A stretch of DNA of 64,000 nt from Streptococcus panodentis (GTDB lineage Bacteria > Bacillota > Bacilli > Lactobacillales > Streptococcaceae). The notes under the pieces were generated by a model that did not search any database, was not told the origin of the DNA, and saw only the letters and a list, made by a program, of their open reading frames with translations. The translations under genes and the position numbers were made by a program. The DNA is taken from assembly GCF_017884005.1 (NCBI RefSeq), contig NZ_QFAY01000011.1:28376-92375 (forward strand). Direction: 5' to 3'. How positions within the stretch are numbered: the stretch's first letter is position 1; every line of letters starts with the position of its first letter. This document shows, piece after piece, positions 9,475 to 17,676 of this stretch.

Positions 9475-9508
9475 AAAAATAGGCGCTTTGAGGAAAGTGT
9501 CTATTTTT
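9475..9508 (+). terminator. rho-independent terminator after the purB remnant
   Basis: AAAAATAG (9475-9482) pairs with CTATTTTT (9501-9508), with inner CTTT/AAAG pairing around a GAGG loop. The A/T-rich flanks make it usable on both strands. It is probably the original purB terminator, now separated from intact purB by the ATPase insertion. Confidence 0.7.
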
Positions 9509-9600
9509 GTGGCTCGCTATTAAAATATATTTGTTGGGAAAAGTATAGAGTGACTGCCAAGATTAGGATTTTGTGATTTGAGAAAAACATAGACTACTAG

Positions 9601-9737
9601 TTATTTTTCGCCGTGGTGAAAGCTACATAGCTGAGACTCGGCTATGTAGCACGGAATAATTGAGACTGTAGGCTCAATTATTAGTCATGGAACTCCAACG
9701 GAGTTCGCTGACGTCCGTCACCACTTAAGAAAAATAA
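9601..9737 (+). ncRNA. branched structured element, copy B
   Basis: It has the same architecture as copy A at 6241-6358. The outer stem is TTATTTTTC (9601-9609) with GAAAAATAA (9729-9737). GTGGTGA (9613-9619) pairs with TCACCAC (9718-9724). A 9-bp hairpin GCTACATAG/CTATGTAGC is reduced to a mini-hairpin in copy A. CGGA/TCCG, AATAATTGAG/CTCAATTATT, GTCA/TGAC and a GAACTCC-AAC-GGAGTTC hairpin complete it. GCC and TTAA joints between the first two stems are identical in both copies. It lies between the purB remnant and the convergent oxidoreductase gene, so the transcribed strand is uncertain. Confidence 0.6.
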
Positions 9738-9748
9738 TTTTAGTAAAA

Positions 9749-10315
9749 TTAGATAGTCCGTGCCATCTCCCCAATCTTCTTCAGCATTTCTTGACGCTGC
9801 TCGTCCGTCTTCTTTTCCACACCGCAGAGCTCAGTCAGCTTGACGGGAGTGATGCCGCAAGGTTTCAGGATTTGATTTTTCAGGACCTTGCCGTAGTCTT
9901 GGACAAAGGGCATGGCAAAGGCGGGTGTATTGTGGCTGGTGATGATCCAGGCAGATCTGCCCTGCAGGTGGCCTTCCAGACCGACTTTCTTATAAGAGTA
10001 AGCGAAATCCGCCGCAAAGACCCGATCGATAAAACCCTTGAGGATGGCCGGCATGCCGCTCCACCAGATAGGGAAAATGAAAATCAGATGGTCGGCCCAA
10101 GTGATCAAGTCCCGGTAGGGTGCCATTTGAGGGTCCTTGTGCAAGTCCCGGCGTTTATGGTCCTGGTCAAAGCGCAAAATCGGGTCGAAATTTTCGGCAT
10201 ACAAGTCCACAGTTTTCACCTCGTGCTTTTTAGAAAGGTTGGTTTGAACTTCTTTGAGAATAGCCGGATTAAAACCGGTGGGGCTGGGATAGCTGTAAAT
10301 AATCAGAACTTTCAT
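9749..10315 (-). CDS. NAD(P)H-dependent oxidoreductase, flavodoxin-like fold
   Basis: A 188-residue flavoprotein of the Flavodoxin_2 family (MdaB/KefF/NQO-like). MKVLIIYSYPSPTGFN is the FMN phosphate-binding strand-loop, PIWWSGMPAILKGFIDRV is the typical isoalloxazine-contact segment, and SHNTPAF lies before the last helices. It probably reduces quinones or other small electrophiles in the cytoplasm. Its ATG overlaps the stop of the TetR gene upstream on the minus strand (ATGA), with GGAG placed well ahead, so the two form an operon. It is likely induced when the TetR protein binds its ligand. Confidence 0.85.
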   Translation of the reverse strand: MKVLIIYSYPSPTGFNPAILKEVQTNLSKKHEVKTVDLYAENFDPILRFDQDHKRRDLHKDPQMAPYRDLITWADHLIFIFPIWWSGMPAILKGFIDRVFAADFAYSYKKVGLEGHLQGRSAWIITSHNTPAFAMPFVQDYGKVLKNQILKPCGITPVKLTELCGVEKKTDEQRQEMLKKIGEMARTI

Positions 10316-10908
10316 GATCGTTCTCCTTTGATATAAATGTCAAGCATGTGGTCGATGGTGCTTTGGATGGCTTGCGTATCCAGGTCCTGCCCAATGGGGC
10401 TGTTGGCCAGAACGGCCAGACCGGTGATAAAGCTCCAAAAGTGAAAGAGGGATTCTGCTTCGCTGTTGCTAAAACCTTCCTCCCTGCGCAGCTGCAAAAC
10501 AATGGTTTTAAAGCGGTCAAATCCCGGCAGGTCCGACTCCAGCAGAATGGTTTCCGGGGTCAGTTTCATATATTTAAAAGGGAATTTGATAAAGAGGGCC
10601 TCAAAATAATGAGGATAGGCCTGGGCAAAAGAGATGAAATTGAAACCCAGCTGGGCCAGCTGGTCTCGGGCAGATGCTGCAGGGTCAATCCCCTGACTGA
10701 CTTCCTGATTGAGCAAGAGCGAAAGCTGGGCCAGCACCACCCTCAGATAGCCCTCCTTGCTCTCAAAGTGGCGGTAAGGACTGCCGTGGGTCACGCCGCA
10801 GGCCTTGGCCACGGTTCTGAGTGAGAACTGCTCAATCCCGTGCTTGCGGATTTCTTCAATCCCGGTCTGAATCAGCTTTTCTTTGAGTTGGTCGGTGTTT
10901 CTTTTCAT
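10312..10908 (-). CDS. TetR family transcriptional regulator
   Basis: A 198-residue regulator. The N-terminal helix-turn-helix IEEIRKHGIEQFSLRTVAKACGVTHGSPYRHF is a typical TetR domain, with AKACGV-THGSPYRHF as the recognition helix. The C-terminal ligand domain is not assignable. AAAGGAGCAGCCAG precedes the ATG at 10908. It is the first gene of a two-gene minus-strand operon with the oxidoreductase. Its promoter overlaps a pair of 18-bp direct repeats, which points to autoregulation. Confidence 0.9.
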   Translation of the reverse strand: MKRNTDQLKEKLIQTGIEEIRKHGIEQFSLRTVAKACGVTHGSPYRHFESKEGYLRVVLAQLSLLLNQEVSQGIDPAASARDQLAQLGFNFISFAQAYPHYFEALFIKFPFKYMKLTPETILLESDLPGFDRFKTIVLQLRREEGFSNSEAESLFHFWSFITGLAVLANSPIGQDLDTQAIQSTIDHMLDIYIKGERS

Positions 10909-10925
10909 CTGGCTGCTCCTTTAAA

Positions 10926-10982
10926 AGTATACACTGTCTACTTATCTATCTTTAGTATACACTGTCTACTTTTTTCTGTCAA
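10926..10982 (-). promoter_or_regulatory. promoter with duplicated operator for the TetR/oxidoreductase operon
   Basis: On the minus strand TTGACA (10977-10982) and TATACT (10954-10959) are separated by exactly 17 bases. The 18-mer AGTATACACTGTCTACTT occurs twice on the plus strand, at 10926-10943 and 10954-10971, 28 bases apart. One copy covers the -10 and spacer and the other lies just downstream, an arrangement expected for repression by the TetR protein encoded next to it. Confidence 0.75.
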
Positions 10983-11133
10983 GAAATTTGAGGCTGCAGT
11001 TGGCAGAGGCGGATGAAAGGGAGCCTAGGTCCGCAGCCTGCCCTTTTGAGATCATCTTGCTTTTCCTGCCGATTCTGACTCAGGGCGGGCAGTTGCTTTC
11101 GGTAAAATAAAATGTTAAAATAACATCAAAAAA

Positions 11134-11147
11134 TGACAGCGCTTTCT
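11134..11147 (+). promoter_or_regulatory. catabolite-responsive element (cre) upstream of dhaK
   Basis: TGACAGCGCTTTCT is close to the CcpA operator pattern TGWNANCGNTNWCA, with a mismatch at the last base. It lies 44 bases before the dhaK start, so repression by preferred sugars is likely. Confidence 0.6.
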
Positions 11148-11190
11148 TTTCTAGAACTTTTCTGAAAGCGTCGAGAAACGGAGGACACCT

Positions 11191-12180
11191 ATGAAGAAAA
11201 TTATCAATGAGCCAGCGGCTGTGGTCGATGAGATGCTGGAGGGGCTGGCCTACATGCACAGTGATTTGGTCTATCGGGTGGAAGGTTTTGATATCATTGC
11301 CCGCAAGAGCGAGAAGACGGGAAAGGTCGGACTGATCTCGGGCGGCGGCAGCGGGCATGAGCCTTCTCATGCCGGCTTTGTCGGTGATGGTATGCTGTCG
11401 GCAGCTGTCTGCGGTGCGGTCTTTACCTCACCGACACCGGATCAGATCCTGCAGGCTATCAAGGAAGCAGACGAAGGCGCTGGGGTTTTCATGGTCATCA
11501 AGAACTACTCCGGCGACATCATGAACTTTGAAATGGCTCAGGAACTGGCTGAGATGGAGGGAATCGAGGCAGCCAGTGTCGTGGTGGACGATGACATTGC
11601 GGTAGAGGACAGCCTCTATACTCAGGGCCGGCGCGGTGTGGCAGGCACGATTTTGGTTCACAAGATTCTGGGCCATGCGGCGCGTGCAGGCAAATCTTTG
11701 GCAGAAATAAAGGCTTTGGCGGATGACTTGGTCAGCAATATCCACACGGTCGGCTTGGCTCTGAGCGGAGCCACGGTGCCGGAAGTCGGCAAGCCAGGCT
11801 TCGTGCTGGCTGACGATGAGATTGAATTTGGCATCGGCATTCACGGCGAGCCCGGCTACCGTAAGGAAAAGATGCAGCCGTCTAAGGAGCTGGCCCGGGA
11901 ATTGGTGGACAAGCTTAGCCAGTCCTTTGATCTGCGGGCGGGAGACCGGATTGGCCTTCTCATCAACGGCATGGGCGCAACGCCGCTCATGGAGCAGTAT
12001 GTCTTTGCGGCGGACGTGGCGCATCTTCTGGCTCAGGCTGGGGTCGAAGCGGTTTACAAGAAAGTGGGCAATTACATGACCTCTATTGATATGGCGGGGA
12101 TTTCCCTGACCTTTATCAAACTGAACCATCCTGACTGGCTGGCAGCTCTCGAAAGTCCGGTCACAACTGCAGCTTGGTAA
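11191..12180 (+). CDS. dhaK: dihydroxyacetone kinase, DHA-binding subunit
   Basis: A 329-residue DhaK, which covalently holds dihydroxyacetone for phosphorylation by DhaL-ADP, with DhaM passing phosphate from the PTS. The family motifs GLISGGGSGHEPSHAGFVG and, near residue 216, GIHGEPG are present; the latter carries the His that forms a hemiaminal with DHA. CGGAGGACACCT supports the ATG at 11191. It is the first gene of dhaKLM, with dhaL starting 11 bases after its stop. No DhaS or DhaR regulator lies nearby; a cre site upstream suggests CcpA control. Confidence 0.95.
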   Translation: MKKIINEPAAVVDEMLEGLAYMHSDLVYRVEGFDIIARKSEKTGKVGLISGGGSGHEPSHAGFVGDGMLSAAVCGAVFTSPTPDQILQAIKEADEGAGVFMVIKNYSGDIMNFEMAQELAEMEGIEAASVVVDDDIAVEDSLYTQGRRGVAGTILVHKILGHAARAGKSLAEIKALADDLVSNIHTVGLALSGATVPEVGKPGFVLADDEIEFGIGIHGEPGYRKEKMQPSKELARELVDKLSQSFDLRAGDRIGLLINGMGATPLMEQYVFAADVAHLLAQAGVEAVYKKVGNYMTSIDMAGISLTFIKLNHPDWLAALESPVTTAAW

Positions 12181-12190
12181 GGAGGTATTT

Positions 12191-12769
12191 ATGGAAGCAG
12201 CACAAGCAAGAAAATGGATAGAGCTGTTCAATGATAAGATTCAGGAGCAGAAGGACTACCTGTCTGAATTGGACACACCCATCGGCGATGGAGACCACGG
12301 AGCCAATATGGCTCGGGGAATGGCGGCAGCGGCAGCAGATCTGGCTGCTAAAGACTGTGCCGGCGCGGCAGAGATTTTTCAGGCCGTTTCCATGCAGCTG
12401 ATCAGCAAGGTCGGCGGCGCCTCCGGTCCTCTCTATGGCTCCGCTTTTATGGGCATGGCCAAGGCTGAAAAAGAAGGGCAGGGCTTGGCAGAAGTCATTC
12501 AGGCTGGGCTGGATATGATCCAGAAGCGGGGCAAGGCAGCAAGAGGTGAGAAGACCATGGTGGACGTTTGGGCGGAGATTCCTCCGGCCCTGCAGTCTGG
12601 AGACTTGACGCATGAAAAAATCCTCTCTCTGGTGGAAGCAACCAAGGATCTGAAAGCTGCCAAGGGGCGTGCTTCTTATGTAGGTGAGCGCTCGATTGGT
12701 CACATTGACCCGGGGGCGGCCTCTTCCGGCCTCCTCTTTGAGGCCCTCTTAGAAACGGAGGCAGGCTGA
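12191..12769 (+). CDS. dhaL: dihydroxyacetone kinase, ADP-binding subunit
   Basis: A 192-residue all-helical DhaL. LDTPIGDGDHGANMARGM contains the Asp cluster that binds magnesium and ADP, SKVGGASGPLYGSAF is the second nucleotide contact, and YVGERSIGHIDPGAAS closes the site. TAAGGAGGTATTT is a strong ribosome site. The stop overlaps the dhaM start by one base, so the three subunits are translated together. Confidence 0.95.
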   Translation: MEAAQARKWIELFNDKIQEQKDYLSELDTPIGDGDHGANMARGMAAAAADLAAKDCAGAAEIFQAVSMQLISKVGGASGPLYGSAFMGMAKAEKEGQGLAEVIQAGLDMIQKRGKAARGEKTMVDVWAEIPPALQSGDLTHEKILSLVEATKDLKAAKGRASYVGERSIGHIDPGAASSGLLFEALLETEAG

Positions 12770-13143
12770 TGGCAGATACAGGCATTCTCATCGTTTCTCA
12801 CTCCCAAAATCTGGCTCAGGGCGTCTTTGACCTGATCTCTCAGGTGGCGGCCGATGTGGCTGTCAGCTATGTGGGCGGTCTGGAAGACGGCAGTATCGGG
12901 ACCAGCTTTGACAGAATTACGGCCGCCCTGGCCGCCAATGATAAGGAACGGATTCTGGCCTTTTACGATCTGGGCTCCGCCCGCATGAATCTGGAAATGG
13001 CTGCAGACTTCTCTGACAAGGAAATCCTCATCCAGACTGTCCCTCTGGTAGAAGGGGCCTATACAGCGGCAGCCCTTCTTCAGGCTGGAGCGGATCTGCC
13101 CGCTGTTTTGCTTCAGGTCCGTGAGTTAGAAATAAAGAAATAA
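12769..13143 (+). CDS. dhaM: PTS-dependent dihydroxyacetone kinase phosphotransferase subunit
   Basis: A 124-residue single-domain DhaM, a mannose-type EIIA fold that accepts phosphate from HPr. The phospho-histidine is in ILIVSHSQNLAQGV near the N-terminus, and YVGGLEDGSIGTSFDRI plus FYDLGSARMN match the family. It lacks the fused HPr and EI-like domains of Gram-negative DhaM. The ATG overlaps the dhaL stop. No clear terminator follows; the next 480 bases are a repeat-containing spacer. Confidence 0.93.
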   Translation: MADTGILIVSHSQNLAQGVFDLISQVAADVAVSYVGGLEDGSIGTSFDRITAALAANDKERILAFYDLGSARMNLEMAADFSDKEILIQTVPLVEGAYTAAALLQAGADLPAVLLQVRELEIKK

Positions 13144-13262
13144 GGGCAGAGAGGCGGCAAACATTCGCTGCTTTCTGATTGGGCAATGTCAGCGGAAGCA
13201 GCAGCCCGCCGCCTTCTAATCAGTGCAGGACTCAGGCTTTGGTCTGGGTCTTTTATAGTCAT

Positions 13263-13400
13263 TTATACTCTTCGAACCACGTCAGCTCCAACAGTCTGAG
13301 ATGGGAGTCAGTCTCAGCCCCTGTATAAAAAATCGGTCAGGCGGAGTCTCCGATCTTGCCAGCAAGTCTTATACTCAATGAAAATCAAATTCAAACCACA
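13263..13400. repeat. BOX-like repeat fragments in the dhaM-gntR spacer
   Basis: The 485-base gap between dhaM and the gntR stop holds a boxA-like piece (ATACTCTTCGAACCACGTCA at about 13265) and an inverted boxC-like piece (TTATACTCAATGAAAATC at about 13369), with a short hairpin-forming stretch between. These resemble the ends of streptococcal BOX elements. I see no gene in this gap. Confidence 0.45.
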
Positions 13401-13628
13401 TCAGTGTCGCCTTGCTTTAAGAGTCCAAGTCTGACCGAAAACAAACAGATTTTCCCTTCTTTCTCCGCTGAATCAGCTTGAAAAGGTACCGTCTCTCATT
13501 ATTTGTTTGTTTTTGACATTTTTTTATAAAAAATCAACTAGAGGGATTGCAAATTGGTATAGGTCAGTTTATAATAGAAGTAAGCAAACTGCAAAAAAAC
13601 GACAGCTAAGATAGCTATCGTTTTCTCA

Positions 13629-14345
13629 TCAGTGGTCCCGATTGCAGGAAATGAACTTAATCTTGAAGAAATCACCGCGTTTATAGGTTTCGCTGTATTC
13701 AAGGATTTGTCCGGTATTTTCCAGCTTGGTGATTTTGACCTGATGCACGGTCGGGAAGTTGCTGTCAATTTCTAATGTTTTGGCAACTTCTTTGGGTGTC
13801 GGAAAGACAATCTCATTGATTTCTTCAAAGTGCTCATCATTCATGTGAATGTGGTAGTCTGTTTTGAAGCGGTTGTAGATTGAGCTGTAGTAGTCCAGAT
13901 CCGGATAGTTGGGATTGATATACTGCTCAGGAATATAGGTTTGGTGATAAATATAGACTTTATCGCCGGTTCTCCTGATGCGGTCAATCTTGTAGTAGAA
14001 CTGTGTCGGAGCCAATTCTAGCTTATCCAGGATTTTCAGATCATTGCCGCGCTTGATGGACAGAACGGTCACCTTATCCTTTTGGATAGGGAAGGTTTCC
14101 ACATCAGAAAACTCAACCAGTTTGTGCTTTCTGGCGCGTGAAACGAAGGTGCCCTTGCCCTGCTGACGGATGATATAGCCGTCATTGGCCAGTTCATTCA
14201 AAGCACGGACGACAGTGATGGAGCTGACATTAAACATCTTGATCAACTCAGCTTCGGTGTAGAATTTATCACCGTTTTCAAAGTTGCCAGAAATGATTTG
14301 CTGCTTGAGCTCATCTTTGATTTGTTGGTATTTTGGAATAGCCAT
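13629..14345 (-). CDS. GntR family regulator (HutC/UTRA type)
   Basis: A 238-residue regulator. The N-terminal winged helix has YQQIKDELKQQIISGNFENG and the recognition region MFNVSSITVVRALNELANDGYI. The C-terminal 150 residues match the UTRA sugar-phosphate-binding fold. The ATG at 14345 is preferred because GAGAGG lies about nine bases upstream; an in-frame GTG three codons earlier overlaps that ribosome site. It is divergent from bgaC, with 139 bases between the starts, as in the equivalent pneumococcal locus, and is the likely regulator of the bgaC/PTS operon. Confidence 0.9.
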   Translation of the reverse strand: MAIPKYQQIKDELKQQIISGNFENGDKFYTEAELIKMFNVSSITVVRALNELANDGYIIRQQGKGTFVSRARKHKLVEFSDVETFPIQKDKVTVLSIKRGNDLKILDKLELAPTQFYYKIDRIRRTGDKVYIYHQTYIPEQYINPNYPDLDYYSSIYNRFKTDYHIHMNDEHFEEINEIVFPTPKEVAKTLEIDSNFPTVHQVKITKLENTGQILEYSETYKRGDFFKIKFISCNRDH

Positions 14346-14409
14346 TGTATTCACCTCTCTTTTAGTTATCCCTCTTTATTAAGATTTTAACATATTTTTT
14401 AAAAAAATA

Positions 14410-14467
14410 TTGACATTTATGCAAAAATTTAGTATATTAATATTAACAAGAAATGAAAGCGGCTTCA
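14410..14467 (+). promoter_or_regulatory. bgaC promoter with overlapping downstream cre-like site
   Basis: TTGACA (14410-14415) and TATATT (14433-14438) with 17-base spacing give a near-consensus promoter. TGAAAGCGGCTTCA at 14454-14467 is one base off the CcpA site pattern and lies just after the expected transcription start. Local AT-rich palindromes (for example around 14391-14410) could hold the GntR operator, but I cannot assign it. Confidence 0.75.
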
Positions 14468-14484
14468 ACAAAGAGGATAGAGAC

Positions 14485-16272
14485 ATGGCAAGATTTGAAA
14501 TAGGTCCTTCTTTTCGCTTAGATGGCCGGGAGTTTAAGATTTTATCAGGTGCCATTCATTACTTTCGGGTTCAGCCCCAGGATTGGTACCACTCGCTCTA
14601 TAATCTAAAAGCTCTGGGATTTAATACAGTGGAGACTTATCTCCCTTGGAATATGCACGAGCCTCAAAAGGGAGTGTTTGATTTTCAAGGGATATTGGAT
14701 ATTGAGAGATTTTTGCAGATAGCTCAGGACTTGGGGCTTTATGCCATCGTCCGCCCTTCGCCTTTTATCTGTGCGGAGTGGGAATTTGGCGGCCTGCCTG
14801 CCTGGCTGCTGAATGAAAATCTGCGCATCCGCTCCTCAGATGAGGGCTTCCTGCAGGCTGTGGCCAGCTATTATGATGCGCTGCTGCCGCGGCTGGTGCC
14901 AAGGCTTCTGGATAATGGCGGCAATATTCTCATGATGCAGGTGGAAAATGAATACGGCTCTTACGGTGAGGACAAGGCCTATCTGCGGGCTGTCAGGCAG
15001 CTCATGGAAGAGCGCGGGGTGACCTGTCCGCTCTTCACCTCGGACGGTCCCTGGCGGGCAACGCTGCGGGCCGGCACGCTGATTGATGACGATCTCTTTG
15101 TGACCGGCAATTTTGGCTCCAAAGCCGCCTATAATTTCGCTCAGATGCAGGAATTTTTTGCAGAGCATGGCAAGAAATGGCCGCTCATGTGCATGGAGTT
15201 CTGGGATGGCTGGTTCAACCGCTGGAAAGAGCCGGTCATCCGGCGTGACCCTGAGGAATTGGCCGAGGCTGTCCGCGAGGTGCTGGAGCTGGGCTCCATC
15301 AATCTCTATATGTTTCACGGCGGCACCAACTTTGGCTTTATGAACGGCTGCTCAGCCCGGGGGACTCGCGATCTGCCGCAGGTGACTTCCTATGACTACG
15401 ATGCCCTTCTGGATGAAGCAGGTAATCCGACGCCTAAATATGAGGCTGTCCGCAGGATGCTGCAGACCTACTATCCAGAATATCCGCAAATGGAGCCGCT
15501 GGTCAAAGAAAGCTGTGAGCTGAGGGATATTCCGCTCAGCCAGAAGGTCAGCCTCTTTGAGACCCTGTCGGACTTGGCAGAGCCTGAGGAAAGCCTGTAT
15601 CCTCTGGAAATGGAGGAGCTGGGTCAGAATGTCGGCTACCTGCTCTATCGGACAGAAGCAGTCTGGGATGCTGACCAGGAAAAGATCAGGGTCATTGACG
15701 CTCGTGACCGCCTGCAGCTCTATGTCAACGGCCAGCTGGCCGCTAGCCAGTACCAGACAGAGATTGGTCAGGAGATTCTGGCCGCCGGTCAGAAGAAAGG
15801 CCGCCAGCGGATTGATATCCTGCTGGAAAATATGGGTCGGGTCAACTACGGCCACAAGCTGCTGGCTGAGACGCAGCGCAAGGGCATTCGGACCGGCGTC
15901 TGCAAGGACCTGCACTTTCTGCTCCACTGGCAGCACTATCCGCTGCCGCTGGATCGGACGGACAGGATTGACTTTTCCAAGGACTGGCAGCAAGACCAGC
16001 CGGCTTTCTACGCTTTTGACTTTGAAATGAAAGCGCTTCACGACACCTATCTGGATCTGACCGGCTTTGGCAAGGGGGTCGCCTTTGTCAACGGTGTCCA
16101 TATCGGCCGTTTCTGGAAGGTCGGACCGACCCTGTCGCTCTATCTTCCGCATAGTCTGCTGAAAGAAGGCCGCAACCGCATCATTATCTTTGAAACCGAA
16201 GGGGAGTACAAAGATTCCATCAACTTAGTTAACCAACCTACATTTAAAACAATAAAGGGGGAAAATCTATGA
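14485..16272 (+). CDS. bgaC: beta-galactosidase, glycoside hydrolase family 35
   Basis: A 595-residue GH35 enzyme, the same size as pneumococcal BgaC, which releases terminal beta-1,3-linked galactose. The acid/base Glu is in VENEYGSYG (about residue 156) and the nucleophile in MCMEFWDGWF (about residue 238). Beta-sandwich domains follow to the C-terminus. No signal peptide or LPXTG anchor is seen. The start at 14485 follows AGAGGAT; the frame extends 25 codons upstream but through the promoter and cre. The stop overlaps the PTS IIB start by four bases, tying hydrolysis to uptake of the product. Confidence 0.95.
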   Translation: MARFEIGPSFRLDGREFKILSGAIHYFRVQPQDWYHSLYNLKALGFNTVETYLPWNMHEPQKGVFDFQGILDIERFLQIAQDLGLYAIVRPSPFICAEWEFGGLPAWLLNENLRIRSSDEGFLQAVASYYDALLPRLVPRLLDNGGNILMMQVENEYGSYGEDKAYLRAVRQLMEERGVTCPLFTSDGPWRATLRAGTLIDDDLFVTGNFGSKAAYNFAQMQEFFAEHGKKWPLMCMEFWDGWFNRWKEPVIRRDPEELAEAVREVLELGSINLYMFHGGTNFGFMNGCSARGTRDLPQVTSYDYDALLDEAGNPTPKYEAVRRMLQTYYPEYPQMEPLVKESCELRDIPLSQKVSLFETLSDLAEPEESLYPLEMEELGQNVGYLLYRTEAVWDADQEKIRVIDARDRLQLYVNGQLAASQYQTEIGQEILAAGQKKGRQRIDILLENMGRVNYGHKLLAETQRKGIRTGVCKDLHFLLHWQHYPLPLDRTDRIDFSKDWQQDQPAFYAFDFEMKALHDTYLDLTGFGKGVAFVNGVHIGRFWKVGPTLSLYLPHSLLKEGRNRIIIFETEGEYKDSINLVNQPTFKTIKGENL

Positions 16273-16745
16273 CAATCGTAGGTGCCCGCATCGATGGGCG
16301 TTTAATCCATGGACAGGTAGCCAATCTCTGGACTACCAAGCTCAATATCTCACGCATTATGGTCATTGACGATGATGTTGCTCAGAATGACATCGAAAAG
16401 AGCGGCCTGAAATTAGCCACTCCGGCCGGTGTCCGATTAAGTATTTTGCCGGTTGCCAAGGCGGCAGAGAATATCCTGGCCGGCAAGTATGATTCGCAGC
16501 GCCTCTTTATCGTGGCTAAGAAGCCCGACCGCTTCCTGCGTCTGGTAGAGGCTGGTGTGCCGCTGGAAACGCTGAACGTAGGCAATATGTCTCAGTCAGA
16601 TGAGACCCGCTCTATCACCCGCTCCATCAATGTCCTGGATGCAGATGTGGAGGCTTTTCATAAACTGCATGAAAAGGGTGTCCAACTGACGGCTCAAATG
16701 GTTCCCAACGACCCAGTTGAAGACTTCATGAAACTATTAAAATAA
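16269..16745 (+). CDS. PTS mannose/fructose/sorbose family IIB component
   Basis: A 158-residue IIB subunit. RIDGRLIHGQVANLW carries the His that takes phosphate from IIA and passes it to the sugar. Length and the C-terminal VPNDPVEDFMKLL pattern fit the Man family. The start overlaps the bgaC stop (ATGA) and GGGGGAAAATCT precedes it. It belongs to one operon with IIC, IID and IIA; galactose or N-acetylgalactosamine-type substrates are inferred from the neighbouring genes. Confidence 0.93.
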   Translation: MTIVGARIDGRLIHGQVANLWTTKLNISRIMVIDDDVAQNDIEKSGLKLATPAGVRLSILPVAKAAENILAGKYDSQRLFIVAKKPDRFLRLVEAGVPLETLNVGNMSQSDETRSITRSINVLDADVEAFHKLHEKGVQLTAQMVPNDPVEDFMKLLK

Positions 16746-16770
16746 AGAAAAATTTTAGGAGGTCATTGTC

Positions 16771-17676
16771 ATGATACAATGGTGGCAAATTTTACTACTT
16801 ACTTTGTACTCAGCTTATCAAATCTGTGACGAGCTGACAATCGTTTCTTCTGCAGGTTCTCCTGTCTTTGCCGGCTTTATCACCGGTCTGATCATGGGCG
16901 ATGTGACCACCGGTCTCTTGATCGGTGGAAATCTGCAGCTCTTCGTACTCGGTGTCGGTACCTTTGGGGGTGCTTCCCGGATCGATGCCACTTCCGGTGC
17001 CGTTCTTGCGACAGCCTTTTCAGTAGCACAGGGCATCAAGCCAGATATCGCAATCTCTACAATTGCTGTACCTGTAGCTGCCTTGCTCGTTTATACAGAT
17101 ATCCTTGGACGTATGACAACTACTTACTTCGCACACCGTGTGGATTCAGCAGTTGAACGCTTTGACTATAAAGGTATTGAGCGCAACTATCTCTTAGGTG
17201 CACTTCCTTGGGCACTTTCTCGTGCACTTCCGGTCTTCCTTGCTTTGGCATTGGGCGGCAACTTTGTACAAGCGGTTGTTGACGCTGTAAACAATGTCAA
17301 ATGGCTGGCAGACGGCTTGACACTTGCAGGTCGAATGCTTCCAGGACTCGGGTTTGCTATCTTACTTCGTTACCTTCCGGTTAAACGCAATCTTCACTAC
17401 TTAGCTCTTGGTTTTGGCTTGACTGCGATGCTGACGGTGCTTTACTCAAACATTCAGTCACTCGGTGAAGCTGTATCCAGCGTTGTTGGAGCTCTTCCAA
17501 AAGATGCTGCCATCACATTTGCCAACAACTTCAAAGGCTTGTCTATGATTGGTGTAGCTATCTTTGGTATCTTCCTTGCAGTACAGCATTTCAAATACAG
17601 CCAAAGAACAGCAGCAGCTGCGCCAGCTGCCAGCACAAACTCAGAAAGCGGGGAAATTGAAGATGACGAATTCTAA
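16771..17676 (+). CDS. PTS mannose family IIC component
   Basis: A 301-residue integral membrane protein with several hydrophobic helices and the family segments GLIMGDVTTGLLIGGNLQLFVLG and GALPWALSRALPVF. It forms the transport channel with IID. AGGAGGTCATTGTC precedes the ATG. The last 14 bases overlap the IID start, so the two membrane subunits are coupled. The polar tail is Ala-rich. Codon use is lighter in GC than that of bgaC, as is common for highly expressed streptococcal PTS genes. Confidence 0.93.
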   Translation: MIQWWQILLLTLYSAYQICDELTIVSSAGSPVFAGFITGLIMGDVTTGLLIGGNLQLFVLGVGTFGGASRIDATSGAVLATAFSVAQGIKPDIAISTIAVPVAALLVYTDILGRMTTTYFAHRVDSAVERFDYKGIERNYLLGALPWALSRALPVFLALALGGNFVQAVVDAVNNVKWLADGLTLAGRMLPGLGFAILLRYLPVKRNLHYLALGFGLTAMLTVLYSNIQSLGEAVSSVVGALPKDAAITFANNFKGLSMIGVAIFGIFLAVQHFKYSQRTAAAAPAASTNSESGEIEDDEF

